Shown here piece after piece: positions 1 through 7,964 of a DNA stretch of 64,000 nt (the first letter of the stretch is position 1; each line of letters opens with the position of its first letter). The notes beneath the pieces are model-generated. The model saw only the letters and a program-made list of their open reading frames with translations, ran no database searches and was not told where the DNA came from. The position numbers and the translations under genes were made by a program. Origin of the DNA: Flavobacteriaceae bacterium (GTDB taxonomy: Bacteria; Bacteroidota; Bacteroidia; Flavobacteriales; Flavobacteriaceae); assembly GCA_016744415.1 (NCBI GenBank), contig JADGEL010000003.1:186001-250000 (forward strand), read 5' to 3'.

Positions 1-1
1 A

Positions 2-709
2 ATTTCATTAGATTTTAATCCAGTTCTAGGATATACCTTGATTGGATATTATACTTTACTGATTGGTTTGATAATAGGGCGTTTTATCTATTGGATTTTA
101 AAGAACATCAAATCAATTATTAGATTAAAGAATGAAAAAGCAAAAACTGAATTGATGCATTTAAAAAGTCAGGTGAATCCACATTTCTTTTTTAATATGC
201 TTAATAACCTTTATGGCTTAGTAGGAAACGATTCTAAAAAAGCTCAAAAACTCATTTTAAAACTATCCGATATGATGCGTTATAGTATTTATGATGGCGA
301 AAAAGACACTGTTCTACTTTCTGAAGAAGTAACCTATTTAGAAAACTATATAGAACTTCATAAAATGCGTTATCACAAAACTATTGATGTACAATTCAAT
401 ATGGATATTAAGGATAATGATTATGAAATTAATCCACTTCTTTTTATTATTCTTTTAGAAAACGCATTTAAACATGGTGTAGAAAATTTAAGAGAACATG
501 CTTTTGTTCGAATAAATTTAGAAGCCCATAACAATATCGTTAATTTTGAAATAGAAAATAACTTTGACGCTAGTGAAAAAACTCATGAAGCAGGAATAGG
601 TTTAAAAAATTTAAAGCGTAGGTTAGAGATTGTATATCCCAAAAAGCATACATTAGTCATATATGAAACTAATAATATTTATAATGCTAAATTGAATATA
701 AAACTATGA
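2..709 (+). CDS. LytS-type sensor histidine kinase (5' truncated by window edge)
   Basis: This is the C-terminal part of a membrane sensor kinase of the His_kinase (PF06580) type. The frame stays open to the left edge, so the real start lies outside the window; the TTG at 38 is not a convincing start. A hydrophobic segment (YYTLLIGLIIGRFIYWIL) is followed by a helical linker, the H-box QVNPHFFFNMLN with the presumed phospho-acceptor His, an N-box LLENAFKHG and a G-box GIGLKNLKRR. The stop overlaps the start of the next gene by 4 bases (ATGA), so it is translationally coupled to its LytTR response regulator. The signal it senses cannot be read from the sequence. Confidence 0.9.
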   Translation: MSLDFNPVLGYTLIGYYTLLIGLIIGRFIYWILKNIKSIIRLKNEKAKTELMHLKSQVNPHFFFNMLNNLYGLVGNDSKKAQKLILKLSDMMRYSIYDGEKDTVLLSEEVTYLENYIELHKMRYHKTIDVQFNMDIKDNDYEINPLLFIILLENAFKHGVENLREHAFVRINLEAHNNIVNFEIENNFDASEKTHEAGIGLKNLKRRLEIVYPKKHTLVIYETNNIYNAKLNIKL

Positions 710-1407
710 TTAAGTATCTCATAATAGATGACGAACATATAGCTCACGATATTATAAAAGGCTATTGTGATATGCTACCCAATTTAGAATTTAAAGCAAA
801 TTGTTATGATGCTATAGAAGCTATTGACTATTTAAGTAAGCATAAAGTAGATCTTATTTTTTTAGATTTAAACATGCCCAAATTAAAAGGGTTTGAATTT
901 TTAAAAACCTTATCATCTCCTCCAAAGGTTATTGTAACTACGGCCTATAGTGAATTTGCCATAGAAGGCTACGAATTAAATATTGTTGATTATTTATTAA
1001 AACCATTTAGTTTTGAACGCTTTTTAAATGCAATAAATAAAGTCACTATTTCTAACACCAAAACAAGCGAAAAAGAGCATCAAGGAAACATAAAACTTGA
1101 AGAGCAATCAATTTTTTTTAAACAAAACAATAGTCATATTCAAGTAGATTTAGATGCCATACTATTTATTGAAGCATCAGGAAATTACACGAAAGTGGTC
1201 ACTACAAACGATACTATTAGTATTCGCGAAAAAATATCAGATACGATACAATTATTTTCTGATAATGATTTTCTTCAAGTACATAAATCGTTTGCAGTTG
1301 CAAAAAAACATATAAAGAGTATTGAAGGAAATCGGATTTATATAGAAGATTATACTATACCTATTGGAAAATTGTTTAAAGCAAATGTTAATCAGCTTTT
1401 TAAGTAG
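706..1407 (+). CDS. LytTR-family response regulator
   Basis: This 233-residue protein has an N-terminal receiver domain and a C-terminal LytTR DNA-binding domain. The receiver shows the acidic pair near residues 8-9, the phospho-acceptor D54 in IFLDLNMP, the conserved T79 and the switch lysine K99 in LLKPF. The LytTR domain begins near residue 130 and contains the motif FIEASGNYTKV. It starts inside the stop of the preceding LytS-type kinase gene and is surely its partner. The target promoters are unknown. The 309 bases that follow hold no gene. Confidence 0.93.
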   Translation: MIKYLIIDDEHIAHDIIKGYCDMLPNLEFKANCYDAIEAIDYLSKHKVDLIFLDLNMPKLKGFEFLKTLSSPPKVIVTTAYSEFAIEGYELNIVDYLLKPFSFERFLNAINKVTISNTKTSEKEHQGNIKLEEQSIFFKQNNSHIQVDLDAILFIEASGNYTKVVTTNDTISIREKISDTIQLFSDNDFLQVHKSFAVAKKHIKSIEGNRIYIEDYTIPIGKLFKANVNQLFK

Positions 1408-1716
1408 ATTTAAATGGTATTAGACTAATTCACATCACAGAAGAAACTTTTGAGTATAATTTTTTTTAAGAAACTATAGTAATAACTTCGCTTTTACCAA
1501 AGCTCAAGTTACAAAGCGCAGAATATTATAGTACAAATGTATTGTTTTGTTTTTATAGTGGTTTATTCATTCGTAAGCTATAATTCTATATTATGTAAAA
1601 TATCCCAGAAGCTGAATTTATTCTTTACAATATTCAGTAAACCACATAAAATAATGACTATTGTTTTGTCAATGTTTTATTAGGAGATTTAAAAATACTT
1701 TTCATATTTTTGAAAT
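1408..1716. other. Intergenic region with one small hairpin, no gene seen
   Basis: No convincing reading frame is seen in these 309 bases. A two-part stem lies at 1483-1511: TAACTT pairs with AAGTTA, and inside it GCTTT pairs with AAAGC. No T-tract follows, so a terminator role for the two-component operon is only possible. A TATTTTTG match to the -7 element lies at 1705-1712, only four bases before the regulator gene, so that message would have almost no leader. No copy of the FNR-like box found further downstream is visible here, so autoregulation by that box is not supported. Confidence 0.45.
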
Positions 1717-2277
1717 ATGGACGAATTTATAGCATACCTAAAACAATACATTAACCTTTCTGATGAAGCTGAAAAGGATATTCTTAATTTAGCATTATTT
1801 GAAAGTATTCCTAAAGGACATTTATTATTAAAAGAAGGTAAAACCTGTGAGCGATTATACTTTATTGTAAAAGGGACTATAAGAACTTACCATTATCAAA
1901 AAGGAAAAGATATTACTTACTGGATCTACCCCGAAAACTCTATGATAACCTCTTGGCACAGTTATATTTTAAGAAAACCGGCATCTGAATATATTGAAAC
2001 TACTGAAGATTCAACATTAATATCTTTAACGTATAACCAATGGCAAGAGGTATATTTAAAATATCCTAAGCTAGAGCGTTTTGGGAGGATTATTCTTGAA
2101 GAGCAAATGGCACTTATTGATGACTTCTTTAAAGGCTATTATTTTTTAACTGCAAAAGAAAAATACAAGCTATTAACAACGGCTTTTCCAACCATTACAC
2201 AACGTGCTAATTTAGGACATATAGCCTCAATGTTAGGAATCTCTCAAGAGACATTGAGTAGAATTAGAGGAAAATAA
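1717..2277 (+). CDS. Crp/Fnr-family transcriptional regulator, FNR-type recognition helix
   Basis: This 186-residue protein has an N-terminal cyclic-nucleotide-binding-type β-barrel (about residues 10-120) and a C-terminal helix-turn-helix. The recognition helix SQETLSR carries E178, S181 and R182, the same E-xx-SR pattern that FNR uses to read TTGAT half sites. It has a single cysteine (C45) and no N-terminal Cys cluster, so it cannot hold an FNR-like 4Fe-4S centre; the effector is unknown. It sits beside five promoters carrying TTGAY-N4-RTCAA boxes and is the best candidate for their activator. That link is inferred from the helix and from proximity. The C-terminus is short, ending just after the recognition helix. 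Confidence 0.9.
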   Translation: MDEFIAYLKQYINLSDEAEKDILNLALFESIPKGHLLLKEGKTCERLYFIVKGTIRTYHYQKGKDITYWIYPENSMITSWHSYILRKPASEYIETTEDSTLISLTYNQWQEVYLKYPKLERFGRIILEEQMALIDDFFKGYYFLTAKEKYKLLTTAFPTITQRANLGHIASMLGISQETLSRIRGK

Positions 2278-2309
2278 CAAAATCTTACATTAGCTAATGT
2301 AAGATTTTG
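2278..2309. terminator. Perfect 32-bp palindrome, bidirectional terminator
   Basis: CAAAATCTTACATTAG is followed directly by its exact reverse complement. It starts on the base after the stop of the Crp/Fnr gene and lies before the end of the convergent DUF5777 gene. The AAAA and TTTT outer arms give a short U-run in either direction. Position and symmetry fit a shared intrinsic terminator, although a zero-base loop means the tip must open by a few base pairs. Confidence 0.75.
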
Positions 2310-2333
2310 TTATAAAAATGAGAATATTTTTAT

Positions 2334-3191
2334 TTAAAATACTCTCACAATATTAAATCCAAAAAACACTTTTCCAAACCAATCTCCTTCTGCATTGCTA
2401 ATAAAACCAGGTTCATTGGTAGATTGTGCGTTTGAGAAAAGTAACTGAAACACATGACCTCCAGTTTCGATATCTAACCCAATAGTTAAAGGATCATTAT
2501 AGATAGAGTCTTCATGCCTACTAAAATTATAAACATAGTCTGCATTAATAGACATACGCTTACTAATTTTATATCTACCTCCTACTCCTAATGCAATTTG
2601 ATTGTGTTTCTGAAAAGGTTCTAAAACTAGATTTTGACGAACAAAAGTTGGAGCTAGTTCTAATGAAAATTTATTATTTAATCTCCTTGAAACTAATAGC
2701 TGAGTAGCATAGCTCATGCGATCAGCAAATTGTAATAACGGATATTTATCTTCTTTTATATCTGTTCTAATATTTACTGTAGCATAGCCTACTATATTAA
2801 CTGGAAAATCTTTTGATTGACTCATAAATTTTGCCTTAATATGCGAAGAATATGTTTTTCTAATAGATTCTCTTGCCATTCCAATTTGAACTCCATTAAA
2901 GATGCCATAAACCATTTGTATTTTAGTATTGGCATTATCAAGCCCGAAAAAGGTGTCAAACCCATCGTTTAATGCACCAAAGCGATGGGATACATACATA
3001 TACAATTCTCCTTTGGCTGCAACTTTTGTAGATTGTAAATTTCCAATTTTCATAGCCTTAAAAGCTGGCTGTTCATAAGTAATGTCTTTTGTTTTTGCTT
3101 CATCTTCTAACTCATTTAACAAATCATCTTGTGCATTAACTGTATTTATGCATAGAAAGGTTAAGGCTAGTAATACAAGGTGTCTTTTCAT
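2334..3191 (-). CDS. DUF5777-type outer-membrane β-barrel protein
   Basis: This 285-residue secreted protein has a signal peptide ending near INTVNAQ. The rest is rich in alternating β-strand patterns and aromatic residues and ends in ...FNIVRVF, with the terminal Phe typical of outer-membrane barrels. I recognise it as the DUF5777 family of Bacteroidota barrels, whose function is not established. It is the last gene of the leftward cluster, after the OB-fold protein and YceI genes, and is probably transcribed from the FNR-like promoter at 6113-6156. A link to the cytochrome and YceI genes is inferred from neighbourhood only. Confidence 0.75.
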   Translation of the reverse strand: MKRHLVLLALTFLCINTVNAQDDLLNELEDEAKTKDITYEQPAFKAMKIGNLQSTKVAAKGELYMYVSHRFGALNDGFDTFFGLDNANTKIQMVYGIFNGVQIGMARESIRKTYSSHIKAKFMSQSKDFPVNIVGYATVNIRTDIKEDKYPLLQFADRMSYATQLLVSRRLNNKFSLELAPTFVRQNLVLEPFQKHNQIALGVGGRYKISKRMSINADYVYNFSRHEDSIYNDPLTIGLDIETGGHVFQLLFSNAQSTNEPGFISNAEGDWFGKVFFGFNIVRVF

Positions 3192-3241
3192 TTGTTTAGT
3201 TTATTATATAGTTTATCTTTTAAGAAAAAGATAAACACATT

Positions 3242-3634
3242 TTATTTATTAATAATTTTTGTTTGATCAATTTTTATTTCTTCCAGAAGGTCATCATAAC
3301 CCATCATGCGCCCTTTAATTTTTATGATTTGTCCAGTTTTTATTTCTGAATTTAAAAAGTTAACATCCCATTGACAGTAAATATTTTCATTACAAACAAA
3401 TCCTTTATCATCAATAGAGCTAACAATTCCTTCAAGTTCTACAATTACATTTTGCCACTTTATAGCATCCTGCTTAATTTTGTCTAAAAACACCGCTGCA
3501 GTTCCTGAAAAAGCTACTTCTAAATCATCAATTGATTTGTGTTTTTGATATATATACTGATAGGAATAATAACCACAAACAGCAATTATTGCTATAGTTA
3601 TTAGAACTACTTTATATTTTTTCGACAAGCTCAT
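3242..3634 (-). CDS. OB-fold (tRNA_anti-like) membrane-anchored protein
   Basis: This 130-residue protein has one N-terminal membrane segment (about residues 8-28, VVLITIAIIAVCGYYSYQYI) and a C-terminal domain that looks like the tRNA_anti-like OB fold (PF12869), with motifs such as VIVELEGIVSSID and IIKIKGRMMGYDDLLEE. Despite the family name, nothing ties it to tRNA; these domains are common in secreted Bacteroidota proteins. Its start overlaps the end of the YceI gene by 23 bases, which points to coupled translation. The exact function is unknown. Confidence 0.7.
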   Translation of the reverse strand: MSLSKKYKVVLITIAIIAVCGYYSYQYIYQKHKSIDDLEVAFSGTAAVFLDKIKQDAIKWQNVIVELEGIVSSIDDKGFVCNENIYCQWDVNFLNSEIKTGQIIKIKGRMMGYDDLLEEIKIDQTKIINK

Positions 3635-4157
3635 AACTAAGAGTTAAATGGATAGATTCTGCTATTTTTTTTCTAACAATACTTGGAATTTCAATATTAA
3701 AGTCTTGTGGAGATACATTAAACTCTGAGTCCAAAACAATTTTACTGCCTATTCTTTTTAAACGAACAATTGTTTCAACTTCTTTAGATATTCCTCTAAC
3801 AGTTAATATCCCTTTTAAAGTAAAATTCTTGTCTGATTTTGTTAATTCGTCTAAATTAAATGCAGCGATTTCGCCTTTAAAAGTTGCCTTCGAAAACTGA
3901 TCTGAATCCATATAGTTTTCATTAAAATGCTCTTGCATTAATGCGATATCAAAATGAAAAGATTTAATAAAAAGCAAAGCGGCAAATTCTCCTGTATTAG
4001 TATTAAGAATAGCTGTTGTACTTTTATTTTTTGCCTCAACAGACTCAAAAGCCTCAACAGATGCTTTAAATTCTGTTACTCCTGTTTTTGTATAATATTT
4101 TTGTGCCGAAACTAAAATTGAGCAAAAAAACATAATTAGGATAAATATTTTTTTCAT
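3612..4157 (-). CDS. YceI-family periplasmic protein
   Basis: This 181-residue protein has a signal peptide (MKKIFILIMFFCSILVSAQ) and a YceI-like lipocalin fold. Typical pieces are ENYMDSDQFSKATFKGEI (the family's conserved M-x-S-x-x-F-P-x-A-x-F region) and FTLKGILTVRGISKEV. Characterised YceI relatives bind polyisoprenoid chains, so this one may carry a lipid or quinone-like ligand in the periplasm. It lies between the cytochrome lipoprotein and the OB-fold gene in a tight leftward cluster. With the hydroxylase and Rieske genes of the divergent cluster, it suggests a hydrophobic substrate, but that is inference. Confidence 0.85.
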   Translation of the reverse strand: MKKIFILIMFFCSILVSAQKYYTKTGVTEFKASVEAFESVEAKNKSTTAILNTNTGEFAALLFIKSFHFDIALMQEHFNENYMDSDQFSKATFKGEIAAFNLDELTKSDKNFTLKGILTVRGISKEVETIVRLKRIGSKIVLDSEFNVSPQDFNIEIPSIVRKKIAESIHLTLSYELVEKI

Positions 4158-4172
4158 AAATTATGTGTTAAA

Positions 4173-4520
4173 TTAATTTTCTAGAAAACCATCACTAACC
4201 CATTTATCCATAACTTGTCTTAACTCTGGAGATACTAAACCGTTGGGTGGCATTGGATTGGTCTGATCATTCATTCGTTCTATTAAATTACCTGATTCAG
4301 CAGAATAACGTGTGTTTTGATATGTGCTTAAATCTAACCCGCTTTCTGGAGCCGGACCTCCATGACAAGTTATGCATCTGTTAAACATGATTGTTTCTAC
4401 ATCAGTATCATAAGTAACGACTCTTGTAATTGGAGTTAAGTCTTCATCTATTATTGCGGTTGTACAGCTTTGTAGTAAGCTTAAAGTTAAGACTCCTATA
4501 ATGAAATATTTCTTTTGCAT
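4173..4520 (-). CDS. c-type cytochrome lipoprotein, single heme
   Basis: This 115-residue lipoprotein has the lipobox LLQSC near the N-terminus. It has one heme-attachment motif, CITCH, within FNRCITCHGG, and a possible distal Met in NPMPPNG. This arrangement resembles small Bacteroidota cytochromes with a planctomycete-type C motif. It would sit on the periplasmic face and carry electrons. Only four bases separate it from the lipoprotein gene upstream, and the YceI gene follows 15 bases downstream, so all are likely one operon. The redox partner could be the di-heme peroxidase encoded divergently. Confidence 0.85.
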   Translation of the reverse strand: MQKKYFIIGVLTLSLLQSCTTAIIDEDLTPITRVVTYDTDVETIMFNRCITCHGGPAPESGLDLSTYQNTRYSAESGNLIERMNDQTNPMPPNGLVSPELRQVMDKWVSDGFLEN

Positions 4521-4524
4521 CGTT

Positions 4525-5691
4525 TTAATTTTGAATGGTTATATTATCAATTGTCATTTCATGTTGGCCTTCTGCATCGATAGTAATCATTTGCTGTACA
4601 TGAGTAAAGTCACCTTCAGAAATAACCCCATCTTCATTAACATCAGCCGTGATATTTACATAATAAGTGCCTGGGTGTAAATAAGTAATAAAAATACTTT
4701 CTTCATTCTGAGTTAATGCAGGAAATAATAATGTTGAATTGTATGCTTCTAAATCTGAAACAAAATATCCAAGTTCATCCGTAAAAGCGGATTTAGACAG
4801 GTTTACAAATAGTGTTTTATTTTCGATAGAAGGATTTCTAATAATATTAATATTTAAATATCCTAAATATGGATGCTGATCAATTCGCCAAGGATCACCA
4901 GACTCTTGAGCTAATGCAAAGACATCATTATTATTACCATCTTGAGCTAAAAAGGAAGCTGATACAGCTTCTGTCATCCCTGGATTTACATACAAATAGT
5001 CTTCTACAAACCCTTCAGAAAAATCCCAAGCAGGTATATTTTGAGGAAATCCAACAGCATTAGCTGCTGTTTGGGCTAGTTCATAATCATTTAGCTTTCC
5101 TTTAAACGTCATATGCCTAGTAGGCGGAACAACTATTCCAAGTCTACTGGTATATGCATTCCAATATAAACTATCTTGTTTAAAACGTAGCTCCATATAC
5201 ATAGTTCCAGAACCACCAACTGCATCTACCAATCTATAATAATTACCATTATTATCTGCCCTAACACTATCTAACACAAAATAGCTTGTTCTGTAAATTC
5301 CATTAAGTAAGCCTCCATTACGTGCCATAATTGTACGCTTGTTTTTAAAATCGGTTACAAAAAATGAGGTTAATAAATTACCTCCAGAACCACCTTCAAA
5401 AATACCATGAATTTGAGATGGAGAGTTTGCTCTATAGTCCCAAGTAAAAAACTCATAATCATCAGCAATTACACGATTGGATCCAACCCATTGCCCTTGC
5501 AATCTTTCTAATAAATCAAATCCGTTTGTATTTTGATTAATATCAATAGGGTCAACTTCTGAAGGATCTATTGGCACTGGACTTACTGTTTCATTTGACC
5601 CAGCAATATTTCTTAAATCATCTGTTGAGCAACCAATAATGAGTATTGATACTATTGCACTTAAGCTTAAAAATTGAATTGTTTTTTTCAT
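4525..5691 (-). CDS. Large lipoprotein of unknown function with EF-hand-like loop
   Basis: This 388-residue lipoprotein has a lipobox ILIIGC near residues 16-21. Residues about 60-200 look like a β-rich barrel domain opening with LQGQWVGSN. The C-terminal third contains a calcium-loop-like or dockerin-like motif DVNEDGVISEGDF. I do not recognise a named family. It follows the DUF2147-like gene by 15 bases and precedes the cytochrome gene by 4, so it belongs to the operon driven from 6113-6156. It may bind a ligand or scaffold the cytochrome on the membrane, but nothing in the sequence proves this. Confidence 0.75.
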   Translation of the reverse strand: MKKTIQFLSLSAIVSILIIGCSTDDLRNIAGSNETVSPVPIDPSEVDPIDINQNTNGFDLLERLQGQWVGSNRVIADDYEFFTWDYRANSPSQIHGIFEGGSGGNLLTSFFVTDFKNKRTIMARNGGLLNGIYRTSYFVLDSVRADNNGNYYRLVDAVGGSGTMYMELRFKQDSLYWNAYTSRLGIVVPPTRHMTFKGKLNDYELAQTAANAVGFPQNIPAWDFSEGFVEDYLYVNPGMTEAVSASFLAQDGNNNDVFALAQESGDPWRIDQHPYLGYLNINIIRNPSIENKTLFVNLSKSAFTDELGYFVSDLEAYNSTLLFPALTQNEESIFITYLHPGTYYVNITADVNEDGVISEGDFTHVQQMITIDAEGQHEMTIDNITIQN

Positions 5692-5706
5692 AATATATAT
5701 TAGGTT

Positions 5707-6093
5707 TTAATTTCTTATCCAGATTTCTTTTAAGGGTTTATGTAAAATATAACTAGTTACCTCTAAGGTGTCTTTGCTTAATAAATTAAGTGTTATGTTA
5801 TTTTCTGAATTTTTAGTGTTTGTAGCTCCAGCTAAAGCATCTACAAACAAATCATTCTTTTCTTTTAGGTTATTAAAAAAATAGTTTTTAGGTTGCCCTT
5901 CTTCATATTTATAAACAGTTGTATCATCATTATAATAAAGCACTACACCTTTTACTTCATTTTTTTCTTCTAGAATTTCACAAGTGGCTTTATAAAATTT
6001 ACTGTCAACTTCCCATATGCCAATCAATGGAACTTCCTTTTTAGCACAGGAAATAACTGCCATTATAATACCTAATAAAAATGCTTTCCTCAT
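5707..6093 (-). CDS. DUF2147-like lipoprotein, first gene of the leftward operon
   Basis: This 128-residue protein has a signal peptide and lipobox (MAVISCAKK). It opens its mature part with GIWEVDSKFYKATCEI, followed by GVVLYYNDDTTVY, and ends with LKEIWIRN. The same pattern (GAWDV, KVHYYNDGVTEY, YKETWKRN) occurs in the protein at 9114-9509, so the two are paralogues. This fits small DUF2147-like proteins, which have no established function. It is the first gene behind the promoter at 6113-6156, just as its paralogue is first behind the promoter at 9049-9092. Confidence 0.75.
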   Translation of the reverse strand: MRKAFLLGIIMAVISCAKKEVPLIGIWEVDSKFYKATCEILEEKNEVKGVVLYYNDDTTVYKYEEGQPKNYFFNNLKEKNDLFVDALAGATNTKNSENNITLNLLSKDTLEVTSYILHKPLKEIWIRN

Positions 6094-6112
6094 TTTGAAT
6101 ATTTCTATAAGG

Positions 6113-6156
6113 CAAATCTAATAGCGTTTGTGTTATTCCTTTTTGACTTATATCAA
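6113..6156 (-). promoter_or_regulatory. FNR-like box plus -7 element driving the leftward operon
   Basis: On the minus strand the palindrome TTGATATAAGTCAA (6156-6143) begins 36 bases before a perfect -7 element TAGATTTG (6120-6113). The DUF2147-like gene starts at 6093. The offset is the same at the four other boxes of this region. The layout fits class II activation by a Crp/Fnr-type protein, centred near -41.5 if transcription starts about six bases after the -7 element. Confidence 0.8.
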
Positions 6157-6183
6157 AATCATAAATAAAAAGTTTTTTGTTTT

Positions 6184-6227
6184 TTGATATAAGTCAAAAC
6201 AAAAAAATACTATCTAAATTACCTTTG
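6184..6227 (+). promoter_or_regulatory. FNR-like box plus -7 element driving the peroxidase gene
   Basis: The box TTGATATAAGTCAA (6184-6197) lies 36 bases, start to start, before TACCTTTG (6220-6227), a perfect TAnnTTTG element. The peroxidase start is at 6304, leaving a leader of about 70 bases. The two boxes at 6143-6156 and 6184-6197 lie back to back in the divergent promoter region, each serving its own direction. Confidence 0.82.
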
Positions 6228-6303
6228 AAGTCGTTATACAAAAGTTTATTTGTGAAACAATAGAAAACCGACCACATGGTGCATCTACAATAAAAAATAA
6301 AAC

Positions 6304-7372
6304 ATGAGAATTATTATCACTTTTAGCATTGTTTTTTTCCTTTTTTCTTGCTCAAAAGACGATGAAGCCTATTCCTCTACTTCTAACACCTATAATTTGG
6401 AACATGAAGGTCTACCAAACCCAAACATCCCAAGTGATAATCTATTAACAATTCAAGGAGTAGAATTAGGGCGAAAATTATTTTACGAAAAAATGTTAAG
6501 TAGCGATGAATCTATTTCATGTGCTAGTTGTCATGCTCAAGCAAATGCATTTTCAGATATTAATCGTTTTTCAACTGGAGTAAGAGACCAAACAGGATCG
6601 AGACAATCAATGGCAGTTTTTAATATGGCATGGAACGATTATGAGTTTTTTTTGGGACGGAAGAGCACATACGCTTAGAGATCAAGTTTTAATGCCTATT
6701 CAAGATCCCTTAGAGATGGATGAAGCTCTTGAAAGTGTAATAAACAAATTACAATCTAAAACAGATTATGTAACACATTTTGAGGAGGTATTTGGAACAT
6801 CTGGAATTAATTCATTAAATATCTCATTAGCACTAGAACAATTTGTTCATTCTATTGTTTCTAATAAAAGTAAATATGATAAGTTTTTAAAAAATGAAGC
6901 CACTTTAACCCCTTCAGAAGAAAGAGGAAGGTTGTTGTTTTTTAAAAGATATGATCCATCAGCTCCTAATGCTGCATTTGCAAATTGTGTGCAGTGCCAT
7001 GGAGGTCCAAATTTTGAGAATGATGATTATATGAATAATGGACTTGATTTAGAAGTGGATATAGATGATATTGGTAGAGCAATCGTTACCAATTCATCTA
7101 ATGATATAGGTGAATTTAAAGTCCCCTCTTTGCGGAATGTTGAATTAACACCGCCATATATGCACGATGGGCGGTTTGAAACATTGGAAGAGGTAGTAAA
7201 TCATTATAGCGAAGGAATTAAATACTCCCCAACAGTAAACCCAACTTTATTAAGTATATCAAACTTAGGCCCTCTTTTAAATGAGCAACAAAAAGCAGAT
7301 GTGGTATCTTTTCTAAAAACATTAACCGATTACGAACTCATATCTAATTCTAAATATTCCGATCCTTTTTAA
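6304..7372 (+). pseudogene. Di-heme cytochrome c peroxidase (MauG/CcpA type), one-base frameshift
   Basis: Two overlapping frames (6304-6678 and 6641-7372) together encode a 355-residue di-heme peroxidase once one base is removed. The first frame holds a lipobox (FLFSC) and the first heme motif CASCH. The second holds the family motif FFWDGRAHTL, the second heme motif CVQCH and the region PSLRNVELTPPYMHDGR. The switch occurs in a run of eight T (6646-6653): seven T would restore YEFFWDGR. The cause may be a real mutation, slippage at the T-run or a sequencing error. Such enzymes reduce H2O2 in the periplasm or oxidise a partner. It has its own FNR-like promoter and faces a cytochrome operon. 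Confidence 0.85.
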
Positions 7373-7560
7373 ATGACCTTATTAAAAGTAAATTTATAAA
7401 ACAAGGCTTTAAATTATTTTTCATCAAATCTTTTTTATTCTTTTTAGATAGCTCTTTAGACATTTTTAATCATTATGGAATATGGATGGAAAAGAAAATG
7501 TTTAGACGATTAAGAATAAAAGTGTAATACAATTAATATATTTATATTTTATTTACATCT
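7373..7560. other. Intergenic region, no FNR-like box
   Basis: These 188 AT-rich bases separate the peroxidase from the first small membrane protein. No gene and no copy of the FNR-like box are seen, so the small protein is probably read through from the peroxidase promoter or has a weak promoter of its own. Confidence 0.4.
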
Positions 7561-7824
7561 ATGAAATCAAAAATTAAGTGGCGTACAATTATTGCTTTAA
7601 TTCTTATGTATGTAGCAATAATTATGAATTGGCAGTGGGCTTGGGGAATATTGTTTCTCTTGTGGGTAATACCAGATTTAACTTCGGGAGTAACATACTT
7701 TATTGAACCAATCGATAAAAGAAAAAATCGATTTCTCTATTGGTTTATTATTATAAGTTGGATTTTAATGGCTATTTACTCTTTTTCTGTATTGTTTATT
7801 GATTACGAACAATACTATTATTAA
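7561..7824 (+). CDS. Small membrane protein, paralogue 1 of 3
   Basis: This 87-residue protein has two to three membrane segments (about residues 9-25, 26-42 and 60-80) around a short charged loop. It carries the pattern NWQWAWG...SGVTYFIEPIDKRK...YWF..ISWILMAIYS. The same pattern appears at 8815-9057 and 14048-14233, so the three are paralogues spread through one island. No named family is recognised. Repeated presence beside the ABC membrane domain and the radical SAM protein suggests a structural or accessory role in a membrane complex. Confidence 0.7.
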   Translation: MKSKIKWRTIIALILMYVAIIMNWQWAWGILFLLWVIPDLTSGVTYFIEPIDKRKNRFLYWFIIISWILMAIYSFSVLFIDYEQYYY

Positions 7825-7892
7825 ACACAATTATTTTAAAAACAAAACAATATTCATTATGAATAAATAGAGACTTACAAAAATTTAATAAT

Positions 7893-7936
7893 TTGATTTA
7901 AGTCAAATGTAATCTCCGTTTCCATATTTAAATTTG
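7893..7936 (+). promoter_or_regulatory. FNR-like box plus -7 element before the six-TM gene
   Basis: The box TTGATTTAAGTCAA (7893-7906) starts 36 bases before TAAATTTG (7929-7936). The next gene starts at 7965, so the leader is only about 20 bases. This promoter should drive the six-TM protein and the small membrane protein behind it. Confidence 0.82.
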
Positions 7937-7964
7937 CTTTCCAAATTAGTTGTGAAAACTTAAT

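Noticed and set aside
1659-1672. GTCAA half site before the Crp/Fnr gene as an autoregulatory box
   Set aside because: The left half does not match TTGAY and the offset to TATTTTTG at 1705 does not fit the 36-nt rule.
6143-6197. The two boxes read as a tandem pair for one promoter
   Set aside because: Each has its own -7 element at 36 nt, one on each strand, so they serve divergent promoters.
7441-7520. Very short frame beginning ATGGAATATGG in the 7373-7560 gap
   Set aside because: It encodes only about 12 residues and has no homology or signal to support it.
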